Source of the DNA: Eucalyptus grandis
Lineage: Eukaryota > Streptophyta > Magnoliopsida > Myrtales > Myrtaceae
DNA length: 64,000 nucleotides
Reading direction: 5' to 3'
NCBI RefSeq assembly: GCF_016545825.1
Contig: NC_052613.1
Span: 43,010,112 to 43,074,111 of the forward strand
Part shown: one piece after another, positions 38,214-48,219 of the stretch
Layout of the letters: every line of letters starts with the position of its first letter
How positions within the stretch are numbered: the stretch's first letter is position 1
Position numbers and translations under genes: made by a program
The notes under the pieces: model-generated
The model's input: only the letters and a program-made list of their open reading frames with translations
The model's database searches: none
What the model was told of the DNA's origin: nothing

Positions 38214-38241
38214 ATAATAATAATAATAATAATAATAATAA
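38214..38241. repeat. (TAA)n microsatellite
   Basis: About nine TAA units in AT-rich intergenic DNA. No gene is seen between 37.7 and 39.9 kb apart from the fold-back element below. Confidence 0.9.
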
Positions 38242-38878
38242 ACACATATATAGCTGATTAACAATTTTTTTTGCAGCAAATAACATGATATATTCATACT
38301 CAAGATTGAATATGGCTTAATTTTCAAATCCTCAGTTTCTGTCTCTCATATGAGATATTATGACATTTTTATGGATGTATTGTATAGTGTGTTAAGAGGA
38401 ATCTTATATCCATGGACAACTGTGTTAATCAGTAGTGTACTTTATCTTACCCAAACTTGACCTTTAAAGTTTGAACCATTTGGATCAATCCTACAGCAAC
38501 CTGTCGAGAAAGTTATAAGGATTCCACGAAATGCCTGTCTTTTTTATGGGGATCTCTTCTGGTGACATGGTATACAAAAATTGAAAGAAATCGCAACCTA
38601 AAAATAGTCAAGATAATTGTCAAGTAATCGCCTCAACATTTCACTCTCCAAAATTAAATGCAAAACCATTTCATTTTACAACCATTTAAATTCGTTTTCT
38701 AAACCGATTTGCATCTTTAAATTTCTATCTTGACACACAAGCTTAAAACGAGTTTTCTTTTTCCTTTTTCCTCTCAAACATGGGCAACTCATGTGCCTTG
38801 TTGCTAGTAAAAATAAGGGGGGGGGGCAGGCGGGCGATCAAAAATGAAAAATAGGCAAAAATACATGTTTAAAAGGGA

Positions 38879-39175
38879 AAATGACAAATAATTCACGAAA
38901 TTTGATCCAGTGTATAATGCAATCCCTGGACTTTAGCACAATATGTAATGTTATCATTGAACTTTTAAAATGTCCAATATGGTTCCCAGATTTTTGTTCA
39001 TATTCAATTTAGTTCATGAACTATATGAAAATGTTCAATATTGTCCTGCAAAGGGACAACATTGAATATTTTCATATAATTTGGAGACTAAATTAAATAT
39101 GTACCAAAAGTTCATGGATCATATTATACATTAAACCAAAGTTCAAGGATCAATTATGTTAATATTCCTTAAAAG
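38879..39175. mobile_element. Fold-back MITE, about 295 bp
   Basis: Two long arms face each other around a seven-base loop (TGCAAAG, 39047-39053). Close to the loop the arms pair almost perfectly over about 45 bases (TTGTCC against GGACAA, ...CATATAGTTCATGAAC... against its mirror), then diverge outward to about 38880 and 39170. It would form a long hairpin RNA, so it is a plausible small-RNA source. No ORF is present. Confidence 0.75.
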
Positions 39176-39597
39176 AAATCTGGCATAGTGTTGGGCTCTG
39201 GTCACATCCAAGAATTTATTTACTTTTCCCTTTCCTACAAATGCTTTAACTTCCAGATTCATGTGATCATAAAAGTTCGTAAGCCCACGCCAAATGAACC
39301 CGCGTGGCCCATCATCTATGCAACTGGAAAAAGGAACGTACAAGCTGACCCAATAGCAAAGCCCAGGAGTCGAGCAACATGAGAAGTCCTCGAAGCCCAA
39401 AAGGTAATTTTCTCCCTCTCGTTGGTTTCCAAACGTCGCAAAAGGTTCGAAGCTTCATGCAGGTTGAATCTATGCGCTACTAAAGACCAACGCAGATGAT
39501 TAACATGTTGCGAGAAGCACCTCGAACACGGGGATGTAGGGCGTACGCCTGCACGGGGTTCCATATTTCGAGATGTACAACTTCACAAGAGTAACTT

Positions 39598-39770
39598 GAT
39601 GATGTGAGAAATAGATAAAATGTTTAGTCGTACATCGATTGATGGTGAAAATACATGAATGCCTTTATCATTGAAACAATACTACACGAAACTCCATTGG
39701 CGTGACTTATTCGCGTACGTTAATGATGTATCCAATCCTATGGATGATGTGAGAAATAGATAAAATGTTT
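39598..39770. repeat. Exact 28-bp direct repeat pair
   Basis: The same 28 bases, beginning GATGATGTGAGAAATAGATA, occur at 39598-39625 and 39743-39770 with 117 unrelated bases between. The exactness suggests a recent local duplication or a target duplication of a small insertion. Confidence 0.6.
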
Positions 39771-39890
39771 GTCTTATTGTAAAAGGTTTGAATGGTGAGC
39801 ATCAACTGTCATGTTATCTTCGGGAGTAGATGATATTTACAATTGGACATGTAGGAGGATTCACAGATGGGCCCTAGCCTTGGATGTCAA

Positions 39891-40633
39891 GGCTGTGTTT
39901 GGTTTAATTTTGAGGAAATATAAAGTCATTTTCCCAAAAATCTTTTGACTCAAGGTGTATTTCTACAAAGCAAAGGCCATTTGTCTCCTTTGTTCAGTCT
40001 TCTATATTCATCATGTTCATTGTCCCCATCACGGAAGGCCCTCTATTCATCGCCACATGCCTAAGCGAGGTCGTCGAGGACCCTGGACGTCGCCTCGCCT
40101 ACATCATGCGACCTCAAGCGACATACAATCTGGAGACAAAAGGCTCGGGAGCAAGCCTTGACCTTGGCAACGCTCGAGACGATGACCATAGGCCTTGGCG
40201 GCCCTTGACCAACTTCACCGACTCTTTGATTTGCCAAATCGCTGCTTAGATCACGACCCTATAGATCTCACCTAATAGATTTGTGACTATCAACAAGGCT
40301 TGCCGCCCTCGGCCCCCTGTCAATGATCGTCGGTGACTGTTGACAATTGTCGACGATAGTCTAATGGCCTCGTGCAACCTCGGTGAAGCTGTCATCGCCA
40401 GACCTAGATTTGCAACATTGGAGAAGTAGAACAGTACCTTGCAAGGGCAACAATGGAATATCAAAATGTTGGTGAGGAAATTTTGGGAAGAAAAAATTCA
40501 TTATCCCACAAGCCTGCCTCTCTAAAATGTTGAAAATCTAGGCAATTTTGGCATTTCCCCAAAGTGGGCAAAAAAAAAATCAGGGGATTTTAGAAGCTCA
40601 AAACCCATTAAAAAATCTAAACCAAACACTCCC
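39891..40633. mobile_element. Tourist/hAT-type element, about 740 bp, GC-richer core
   Basis: The ends are GGCTGTGTTTGGTTTAATTT on the left and, in reverse complement, GGGAGTGTTTGGTTTAGATT on the right, typical termini of small PIF/Harbinger- or hAT-like elements. CAA/TAA flanks suggest a worn three-base duplication. The core (40040-40420) is GC-richer, with repeated CGAGGTCGTC/CCTCG-type segments and ORFs on both strands that match nothing I know. It is probably filler or captured sequence, not a gene. Confidence 0.55.
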
Positions 40634-40870
40634 TAAGAATTAGGTGCAAGATGCATGTTTTACAATTTTCGTGTGAATATATATTTCTCACTCTGCCTCC
40701 CCACTCCCCCAACAAACCCTGGGGCCAAGAATTGTTATAGGAAAAATTCCAAATAAGAGCCTAACATCATTGGCCAGCAAAATATTCCAACCGATTAGGG
40801 TATTTCGTCCACAGACAATTTTAATTTTGATTTTAAATAAATTAGATTAAAAAATTATAAATAAATAAAT

Positions 40871-40965
40871 AAGCAAAAATACAAGCATAAGGGTTAAAAA
40901 AGATAAAAAAAATTCTTAAAAAGTTAAAAAAAAAAAAAAAAAAAGAAGAAGCAAAAATACAAGCA
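40871..40965 (+). mobile_element. Short poly(A) insertion with 17-bp target duplication
   Basis: AAGCAAAAATACAAGCA occurs at 40871-40887 and 40949-40965. The 61 bases between are A-rich and end in a long A-run (40926-40944) plus GAAG. This fits a 5'-truncated retroinsertion, although both flank and insert are low in complexity. Confidence 0.45.
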
Positions 40966-41131
40966 AGAGGGCTCTCTCCCACTATGGCCGCCACCCTCAT
41001 TGTTTATATGACGGTGGCGATGACCAATAGGGAGGTTGGCTCCTTGGCAAGGGTCAACAACCATTGCCAGAAATGGAAGCCCTCGCCTCAAACCCACCAG
41101 CGATGGGACGGTAGCCATAAGCAGAGGGATA

Positions 41132-41132
41132 A

Positions 41133-41155
<23 letters not shown>
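41132..41155. repeat. (AT)n microsatellite
   Basis: About 12 AT units followed by a T-run. Confidence 0.9.
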
Positions 41156-41163
<8 letters not shown>

Positions 41164-41690
41164 TTTAAGTTTGCTTTTTTATGAAAAGAAAAAAAGGAAA
41201 ATAAATTAAAAGATGAAAATGCCTTTTACTAGGCGACAACTTCAATCCCTTCATTGAGACTATATGGCCACTCCAGATTCTTATTTGAGAGAACTAAGAT
41301 ACTTTGGACCTTATTTGAAATAATATCAGTTTTATGCCATTATTTAAGAAAAAAAAAAGGCATTTCTTGTAGCAATGTACTGTCTAGATTCACTAAATTT
41401 GAATTAGCACCACATGTCCATTGAATACCCGATCTAAAAAAAGTCAGACAATCCTTCTTCCTCTCTCCCTCTTTTCCTTTCCTATCTATTTATCTCCCCA
41501 TCTAGTTTTCTACCACATCCTTTGGAGAAGCCACAATAGGCATTTGTTGCGACGGCTTTCACTGCCATCACTCGTCTGTCTCCTCCTTACAAGTCCCCCT
41601 CACCTGCACACAAGAGTATTCACGAAGTCTTAGTTGCCATCGTCGTGAAAATCAAGTGATTGAATGGTAAAATTAACATAACAAGAAAAA

Positions 41691-41741
41691 AAATCAAACA
41701 TCCAATTATGACCAAAAAAAAAAAATCAAACATCCAATTAT
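41691..41741 (+). mobile_element. Tiny poly(A) insertion with 19-bp target duplication
   Basis: An identical 19-bp sequence lies at 41691-41709 and 41723-41741. Between the copies are 13 bases, GACC followed by A(9). The body is essentially only the last four bases of a SINE-like 3' end plus the tail. Confidence 0.7.
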
Positions 41742-41817
41742 TACTCCACATGGGAAGCAGCATAAGTGATGAAATGGAGATCACAACTACACTCAAATCA
41801 TTCAAATACTCTTGGGC

Positions 41818-42515
41818 TGTGTTTAGCGAACATGATAAAATATATCTCATCATGCGTTTGGTACATGCTCAAGACATGATAAAATCGGATATAAATGGAA
41901 TATATGCTAGATAAAATTATCTTATGAGAAAAGTGAGATAAATGTAGATAGGATTTTGAATATCCATAATATAAAAGTTTTTTCTCAAATAACAAACCTC
42001 TTATATTAATAAATTTAAAAATATATTTCAATTTAAATAATATTTGAATTCTAATATAGGAAATTCAAAATAATAATAATAAATATTTTTTTTAAATTTA
42101 ATCTTATTTTTGTTTATATATTTGAATTTGATTCTATTTTATAATATAAACTCAATATATAAATATATTTATTGCATATTTTAGGTTCTATTGGTATAGT
42201 TTTCTATTTAATAAAATCTTATTAGAGAATGATGGAAAGGGAAAAAGAAATAAAAAAAAAAAAGAAATTGATTTAAAAAGAGAGGAAAATAACATAAAAA
42301 AGCAATCAAATCACAAGTGTCATAAGAGATTTTTAACATCTTGTTTATAAAATTTGTGATCGATTTATATTGATATGGATTTTATATCAAATAATTTTTA
42401 TTATATGATATGAATATATTCAATTTTATTACTGCAATTATCAAACAGTGGATAAGATATAACAAAATCCCCTAGATTTCATATGTTATCTTTATCCAAC
42501 CCTATTTTGTTTAGA
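41818..42515. mobile_element. Probable inverted-repeat element, about 700 bp
   Basis: The left segment TGATAAAATATATCTCATC...GCGTTTGGTA is echoed in reverse complement near 42435-42480 (GTTATATCTTATCC...CTGTTTGATA), with outer GTGTTTAG-type ends. It is diverged and the borders are approximate. The stretch 42.5-44.2 kb beyond it holds only the SINE-like copy at 43.6 kb. Confidence 0.35.
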
Positions 42516-43589
42516 AATCCAAATGACCAATTGTAGCCTAGATGTTTCTCAGTCCCAATTACCCCCAATAACTCATATGGTAGTTACCCTTAATGATTCC
42601 TCATTAAATAATAGGAACCCACAAATCTTACTATAAAATTCACTAGTTTAAATGCCAAAAGTTCCTCTTGGATTGTTTTAGTGGGTAATTCATGAAAAAG
42701 AAGACTCAATTCATGTATGCAATTTGTAAAGAAGACTTAATTCTTATGTAGAAAAGAATTCAATCCAAAATATTTAAAAAAAAAAAAAGTTTACTCAAAC
42801 TAGACATCCAACTCCAGTTAGCCTACTGAAATTAGGTTCTCTTGACAGACTCAAACTTGATATATATTTTCAACAACTCTCCTTCCCTCTCTCGCAGTCT
42901 TTGGCTTCTATTGAAACCAAGGCCTCAAAGCCCCTGAGGTTGTTTCGACCTTCGGCAACCTCGAAATTGAGATTGACTATGAGGTCACCATAGAGCAAAG
43001 CTCGAGCTGGCTTAGTTAAGCTTTTATTAGAATAATCTAGACCCATCAAAATAGGTCATAGACCTATTTCTTAACTTATATTTGACGGATTGTGTTATTG
43101 TATAAGTTATATCTAGTAAATAGGTCATCAATAGATTTAAAATGGTAAGGCCCAAAATTATATAGGTGTCAAATAGACAACAACTTACTTAGACTGAACT
43201 CATATTTATGACTCTCTCTTCATTCTCTTTTGCCATCATTCAATCTTGTTCTTGCTCACTCTATGCTCTTACCTTCATTCGGGTGTGAGTTTTCTTTGAT
43301 TGAGTTAAATATAAAAATATTAAGTTGAGTTGGGTGGGGCATACGTTGGATATAGGGCAAATCAAGGATAATCATTAGATTTGTATTATATGAAAATTGA
43401 TCAATTTGGTTTGGACTATTTCAACTTGACCCAATTGTTTGATAGATCTAGAATATTCTTTAAGAGAGCAATACTAGACATATTGAAAAAATTTATTAAA
43501 ATCCTCACACTAAATGATGTACCAATCTTTTGTTGGGTCTTAAAACAAGTGAACTACAACTATTGAAGTTTGCTCCACTAGCAATCATC

Positions 43590-43756
43590 ATTCTCAGAGG
43601 GAGGTAAAGGGTTCAAATCCCCACATTTTTAGAGAGAATGGAGATGAGAACAATTAGTTTCAACTGTAGATTTCGACACTCATGTATTTTGTAAAAAGGC
43701 AGAGCAAAAATTTAAGAATGAATTGAGAATAAATAATAGAACTAACAAAAGAAAAA
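43590..43756 (+). mobile_element. SINE-like element, copy 2 of 3
   Basis: B-box-like GGTTCAAATCC is at 43610-43620. The shared body follows (ACAATTAGTTTCAACTGTAG, TTTCGACACTCATG, AAAGGCAGAGCAAAAATTT), and the copy ends near AGAACTAACAAAAGAAAAA. The tail is interrupted, so this is an older copy than the one at 34.9 kb. Confidence 0.6.
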
Positions 43757-44211
43757 CGAGTGGACCACCAGTGCATTAAATGATGAATGACCAAATATAA
43801 AATGACTAGGTCACTTCTAAGAGAATTTTAGTCCGGTTTGTGAGTATAATAGTGTTTCTCTTGATAAAAAAATCGGGCATGTTCAAGCAATGTCGGATTA
43901 TTTTCCCCTCGTGCTTAAACATGTCAAGTTAAGCATGAAGCTACCAAAACAACTATTGTTTAAATCACATTCATAATCTAACACAGACGTACATATACAT
44001 TCCTAAGGCTCGCTGCCTTTACCTACAATGAACGGTACAACCAATCTCGTCCATCTTCAGAACAAGAACTGCATAAGGCTTAATATATATATATATAGCC
44101 GAAGTGGTACTACCAACTACCATGAATTATATAAAAGGGGATGATCTGATCAAAACCAACAAAAAAGAATACAAAACGTTGTACCACACCATTTTCACAG
44201 GAAACTTTAAT

Positions 44212-47200
44212 CTAGGAGCCACAAAGAGCGATGGACAGATCCAGATTTACGCTGCTTTTGTCCGAGCATGGGCCCGAGCACTCCCTGGACCTCGAGCACG
44301 ACGAGAAGGCCTCGCTGATCTCGCTGGTCGAGGAACCATTGCTTCTGTGAATGGAGTGACATTGCAGCGAAAGCGAGAGAGACAGTTCACAACCTTGGGA
44401 TACCTCGTACTCCTCCAAGGGGAAGCTCCTCCAGTCTGTGAGCTTTAACCCTTTTCGAGGCATCTGCATCCGATCTTGAAGCTTCGCAATCTGCACAAGG
44501 CCAGGAAACTTGTGAGTCACACTTTCGACATGCAGTTAAGTCCGGTCTAGCAAACCGCATTGCATATTTTTAAACTCCCACGTGAATTTTCATATCATAT
44601 ATGTTGAATTTCATGTGCCACTGTACAAACAGATGACATTGAGATTCTGTAAATGAAGACCATACGGAGAAGGACCTGAAATAGGTGTTCGATGCCCTAC
44701 TGAGCCACAATGCAAATGCAGATATTATTGTGTGAATTGATGGTTAGGGACTTCCGGATGGTCAATAACGCATCTGAGTTCAGGGGATCTGCCCCACGAC
44801 TATCTTACTCAGTAATTCGCATGTACTAGTGAGAACAATCGAATGGAACTGCAGACCATTATGATGAGGAATGGACAACATAAACGAAATGGCAAGCGGT
44901 AGAGAGGTTATATGATGAATTCTGGCTGTAACTGGTGTAGAGACCTGCCAGCTAACTTGAACTGGTGACGCAGATCAGGTTCCTCACTGGGAAGTAAACC
45001 CTATCTAACTTGATCTATTACAATTCCAATCGATCATCTAGTCAAGGATCCTTAATATACTTAGCTTTTCTCGTAAACCTTATGTGCCAGGCAGCATGGC
45101 AAGGTATGATAAATTCGAGTGAATAGCAGTAGTAGGGATACTACAAATAGTGTATCCATAGAATAACGTGAACGAGAATTATTCAAGAGTGCTAGGTTAT
45201 TAAGACTGATATGCAAATTAGTTTTCAAAGTGATTTCCTATTAATCTTAGAATGCTAGCATTTTCTCCCCTCTTCGTTTGAAAGGCTATAGATAAGACAG
45301 TATCGAATTACTTCATGAAGCATTTTCTATCCTCTTTATCATCAGACTTCGTATTCTAGCAGTACTCAGTTTCACATACATAGCATTCTCAAGTCAGAAG
45401 AGCCTAAGAAAAAGAACAGGATAGAAGAGCCTCTCAGGCTACGCGGAGAGGTTCTGATCCCCCCCCTTTTCTTACACAAATGGCACCTTTTCGAGTAAGC
45501 CATGCAGTGAAGAGAATAACACTGTTTGGACTGGACCATCATACGGGCGACGCAGGTTGACTCATTGCCCCCCCCCAAAAAAAAAAAAAAAAAAAGAAAA
45601 AGAAAAGAAAAGAACCCAAGAAAGACACGAGGGAGAATAAAAGAAACGAAAAAGAGAGAGAGATGGAGACAAAGTCAAGATAGCTTTCAAGTTCGAAACC
45701 CCAAAACCTAAGCCCGCACTCAACCCGACCTTCCCAAACCCAAAAGGAAAAATTAAAGCTGGTAAAAGCGAACCGCATTCACACACCAATGCAGAGAGAG
45801 AGAGAGAGAGAGAGAGCGTACCAAAGGGAATTTAGATTCTTCTTTCGCGGCGCACTCGAGAGGATCGTTGAAGCTGTGGAGATCTCGGGGCATGCATGGA
45901 GTGTGCCATCTGAAACCATCCACGCCCCTACCTCGAAGCCGTACGGCGCCTGTTCTGCAACTGCTGAAGTCGTCGTCGTCGCCACCTTCTCTGTCCTCGA
46001 TCTGCGCACCAACAAAAGAAGAAAGAAAAGCAAAAGGGAACAATAAGAATTTTCATCAGTCAAAAACTTCCAAAAAATGAAATAAGAAAGGGAAGCTGCT
46101 GATTGTCTTCCAGGAAAAGACCCGACGCATTTACGAAAACAGCTAGCTATCAGATCTACCTCTCTAGCGTTTACTTCATTCTTTTTGACATTGTGAAAAA
46201 AAGAACAAACCAGTGATAATGAAGGGTTTACCGTTTACAAGGAGAACTGCATGCGAATCTAGAATGATGAACGGGTTTTGCGAATGCATGAGGAGGGCCT
46301 TCGTCGTCATTCACCTCCTCCACGCACCCGCCGTCACGATCGGGATCGTCGTCTTCGGCCGCCCGTCTCTTTTGTTGGCCGCAGCCCCTATCTGCATAAA
46401 TTTGAAGATGCCCCCCATACAAAAGTTGCACCGATTTAGCAAATGTTCATCTCGAATCACTACGTAGTTCATTTATGAACCACATTGATTACAAGTTACG
46501 GTGTTGTGTGTGGTTTTCATCAAAGTCGTGACATGTGAGAGTGAGCACTTTGTTTTGGTTCTATTTTCTGTGAAAATCACATGGGGAGCAGCGGCAGCAA
46601 CAAAAACAACAGTCAACACAGAGCAGCGTTACTGGAAAGTAGGGTTTTTAATAAATGAAGCGAATATCTAGCCACAATATTTCCTTAAAAAATGCCAAGA
46701 CACAAGCCCATGAAGTTCGATGCTGAAATATGGGTGAAGTACCAATAGGGGAAAGTAAGGTAAGAAAGCCAGCCATCAATGCACGTACCGCAAAAAAAAA
46801 TGAGAGCATAATTTGAACTCCACTGGAAAGAAGCAACGCCCCAAAAACACAGCCAAAAAACTATCAAAAACCCATCTTCTCTTCAGTGGAGGAAAACAAA
46901 AAGTCGAATACTCTTACCAAAAAAAAACAAAAACAAAAAGTCGAACATATCGTACCGGAACGAAAAAAAAAAAAAAAAAAAAAAAAACGAGGCAAGGACA
47001 GATATTTGAGGAGTGGTAGTTGACGAAATTAAATAAAGAAATGCAGTTTAGTGCTACGGTTCTGAATGGGACGAGAGATTAGGATTATCTACCTGATCTG
47101 CCTAGGTCGCTCCTCATGCTTCTGTACATCTGCTCCAAGAATCAAATTTTACTTCTGATTAATTAGGACCCTAATAAAGGTTTTTTATTTCATGGAGGAA

Positions 47201-47618
47201 AGAAAGAGGGAGACTAAAATTGTGACTGAAGAGAGAAGGGGGGAAGCAAAAGCAACTTATTGCACCTGGAGATGGCTCTTGACATGAGAGATGGTAAGCC
47301 CTCTCACGTCCATCAGCTGAAGCACTAGCTTCGGCGTCGCCTCTGCAACACCAACAGCCGTATCAAAACAAAAAGTCAATGAAACAGATGATGATCGAAC
47401 CCTAACGCCCAAGAAAAAGAGAAGTCTTGAGCAACAAACTGAAGCAAAATATCGTCACGCGAGAGAGAGAGAGAGAGAGAGAGGAGCGTACTGTCTTGGC
47501 CGCCGAGACGTTGGATGGCGTGGACGAAGCACTGGTGGAGCTCCGGAGTCCATCTCAGCCGTGGGACCTTCGACCTTACGTACTGCCTTACTGTCCCACT
47601 CCTCCCACAAGACCCCAT
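44212..47618 (-). CDS. GARP/G2-like MYB-related factor with EAR motifs
   Basis: Probable nuclear transcriptional repressor, close to Arabidopsis At2g02060. Exons in reading order on the minus strand: 47618-47492, 47342-47266, 47129-47093, 46391-46232, 45990-45822, 44490-44212; product 282 aa. Seen: MGSCGR start; GARP DNA-binding domain at about 20-71 (PRLRWTPELH, LGGQD, KATPKLVLQLMDV, LTISHVKSHLQ, MYR); acidic middle (EDDDPDRD, CVEEVND); EAR-type LSLSLSL (226-232) and C-terminal LDLSIAL (273-279). Introns are GT-AG with agreeing phases, but exon 5 has two possible acceptors 11 bases apart (first exon base 46001 or 45990). Only the second keeps the frame to the C-terminus. A (GA)n tract sits next to the exon 1 donor. 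The targets of this factor are unknown. Confidence 0.85.
45793..45815. repeat. (GA)n microsatellite at the exon 5 donor of the GARP gene
   Basis: Eleven GA units (CT on the transcribed strand) start a few bases inside the intron, just after the donor GTACGC. The exon 1 donor at 47491 also reads GTACGC and is also followed by a CT run (47461-47482). Confidence 0.85.
46893..46945 (+). mobile_element. Possible poly(A) insertion with 16-bp target duplication
   Basis: AAAACAAAAAGTCGAA occurs at 46893-46908 and 46930-46945. The 21 bases between are TACTCTTACC followed by an A-run with one C. The flanks are A-rich, so slippage is an alternative. It lies in intron 3 of the GARP gene. Confidence 0.4.
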
Positions 47619-47798
47619 TTTTGCTCCTCCTTCTTCTTCGCCTCCTTCTGTAACGCCAATCTGTATACGGATTGTGCGAGTCTCGGCTTGGAGGGTATGG
47701 AGGGTGTGGTGTGCTCAAAATTCCTCACCCAACGTCGTCCTTGACGGAGGGTTCTCTAATTCGAATCCCGTTACAACTGTCTGGGCTTGAAGCAACAG

Positions 47799-47807
47799 TT
47801 ATATAGC
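47799..47807 (-). promoter_or_regulatory. TATA box, GARP gene
   Basis: On the minus strand GCTATATAACTG lies about 185 bases before the start codon at 47618. Transcription would be expected to begin near 47770, giving a 5' UTR of about 150 bases that ends in a purine-rich GAAGAAGAAGGAGGAGC stretch before the ATG. The region 47870-48215 upstream is full of GA/CT tracts. Confidence 0.5.
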
Positions 47808-48219
47808 CTAGGACTTGGCTCGCAAAAGTAAAGAAAGAAGAAAAACGAAGGACGCTTTTCCTCAATACGAAGCTGCAGAGAGAGAGGAAAAAGAGAGAGA
47901 GAGAGAGATCACGAGAAAAGGAAAAGACGGGGAAAAGGGGGCCTGCAAATTCCTTTGAGGGGCTGATTAAAACCCTGCTAATTCTGCTTCTGTTTCCCTT
48001 CTGTTCCTCCTCTCTCTCTTTTCTCTCTCTCTATGCGCAGGGGGAGACAGAAAGAGAAGAGATAGAGATAGAGAGAGAGGAAATCCTCATGATCACGAGC
48101 TTTTGCGATCTCCTTCTCTTCCCATAAATCATTACCTCTCTCTCTCTCTCTCCCTCTCTCTGCTACAAAACTACAACTGCTTACTTTGACCTTTGCTCTC
48201 TCTCTCTCTCTCTTCCCCC

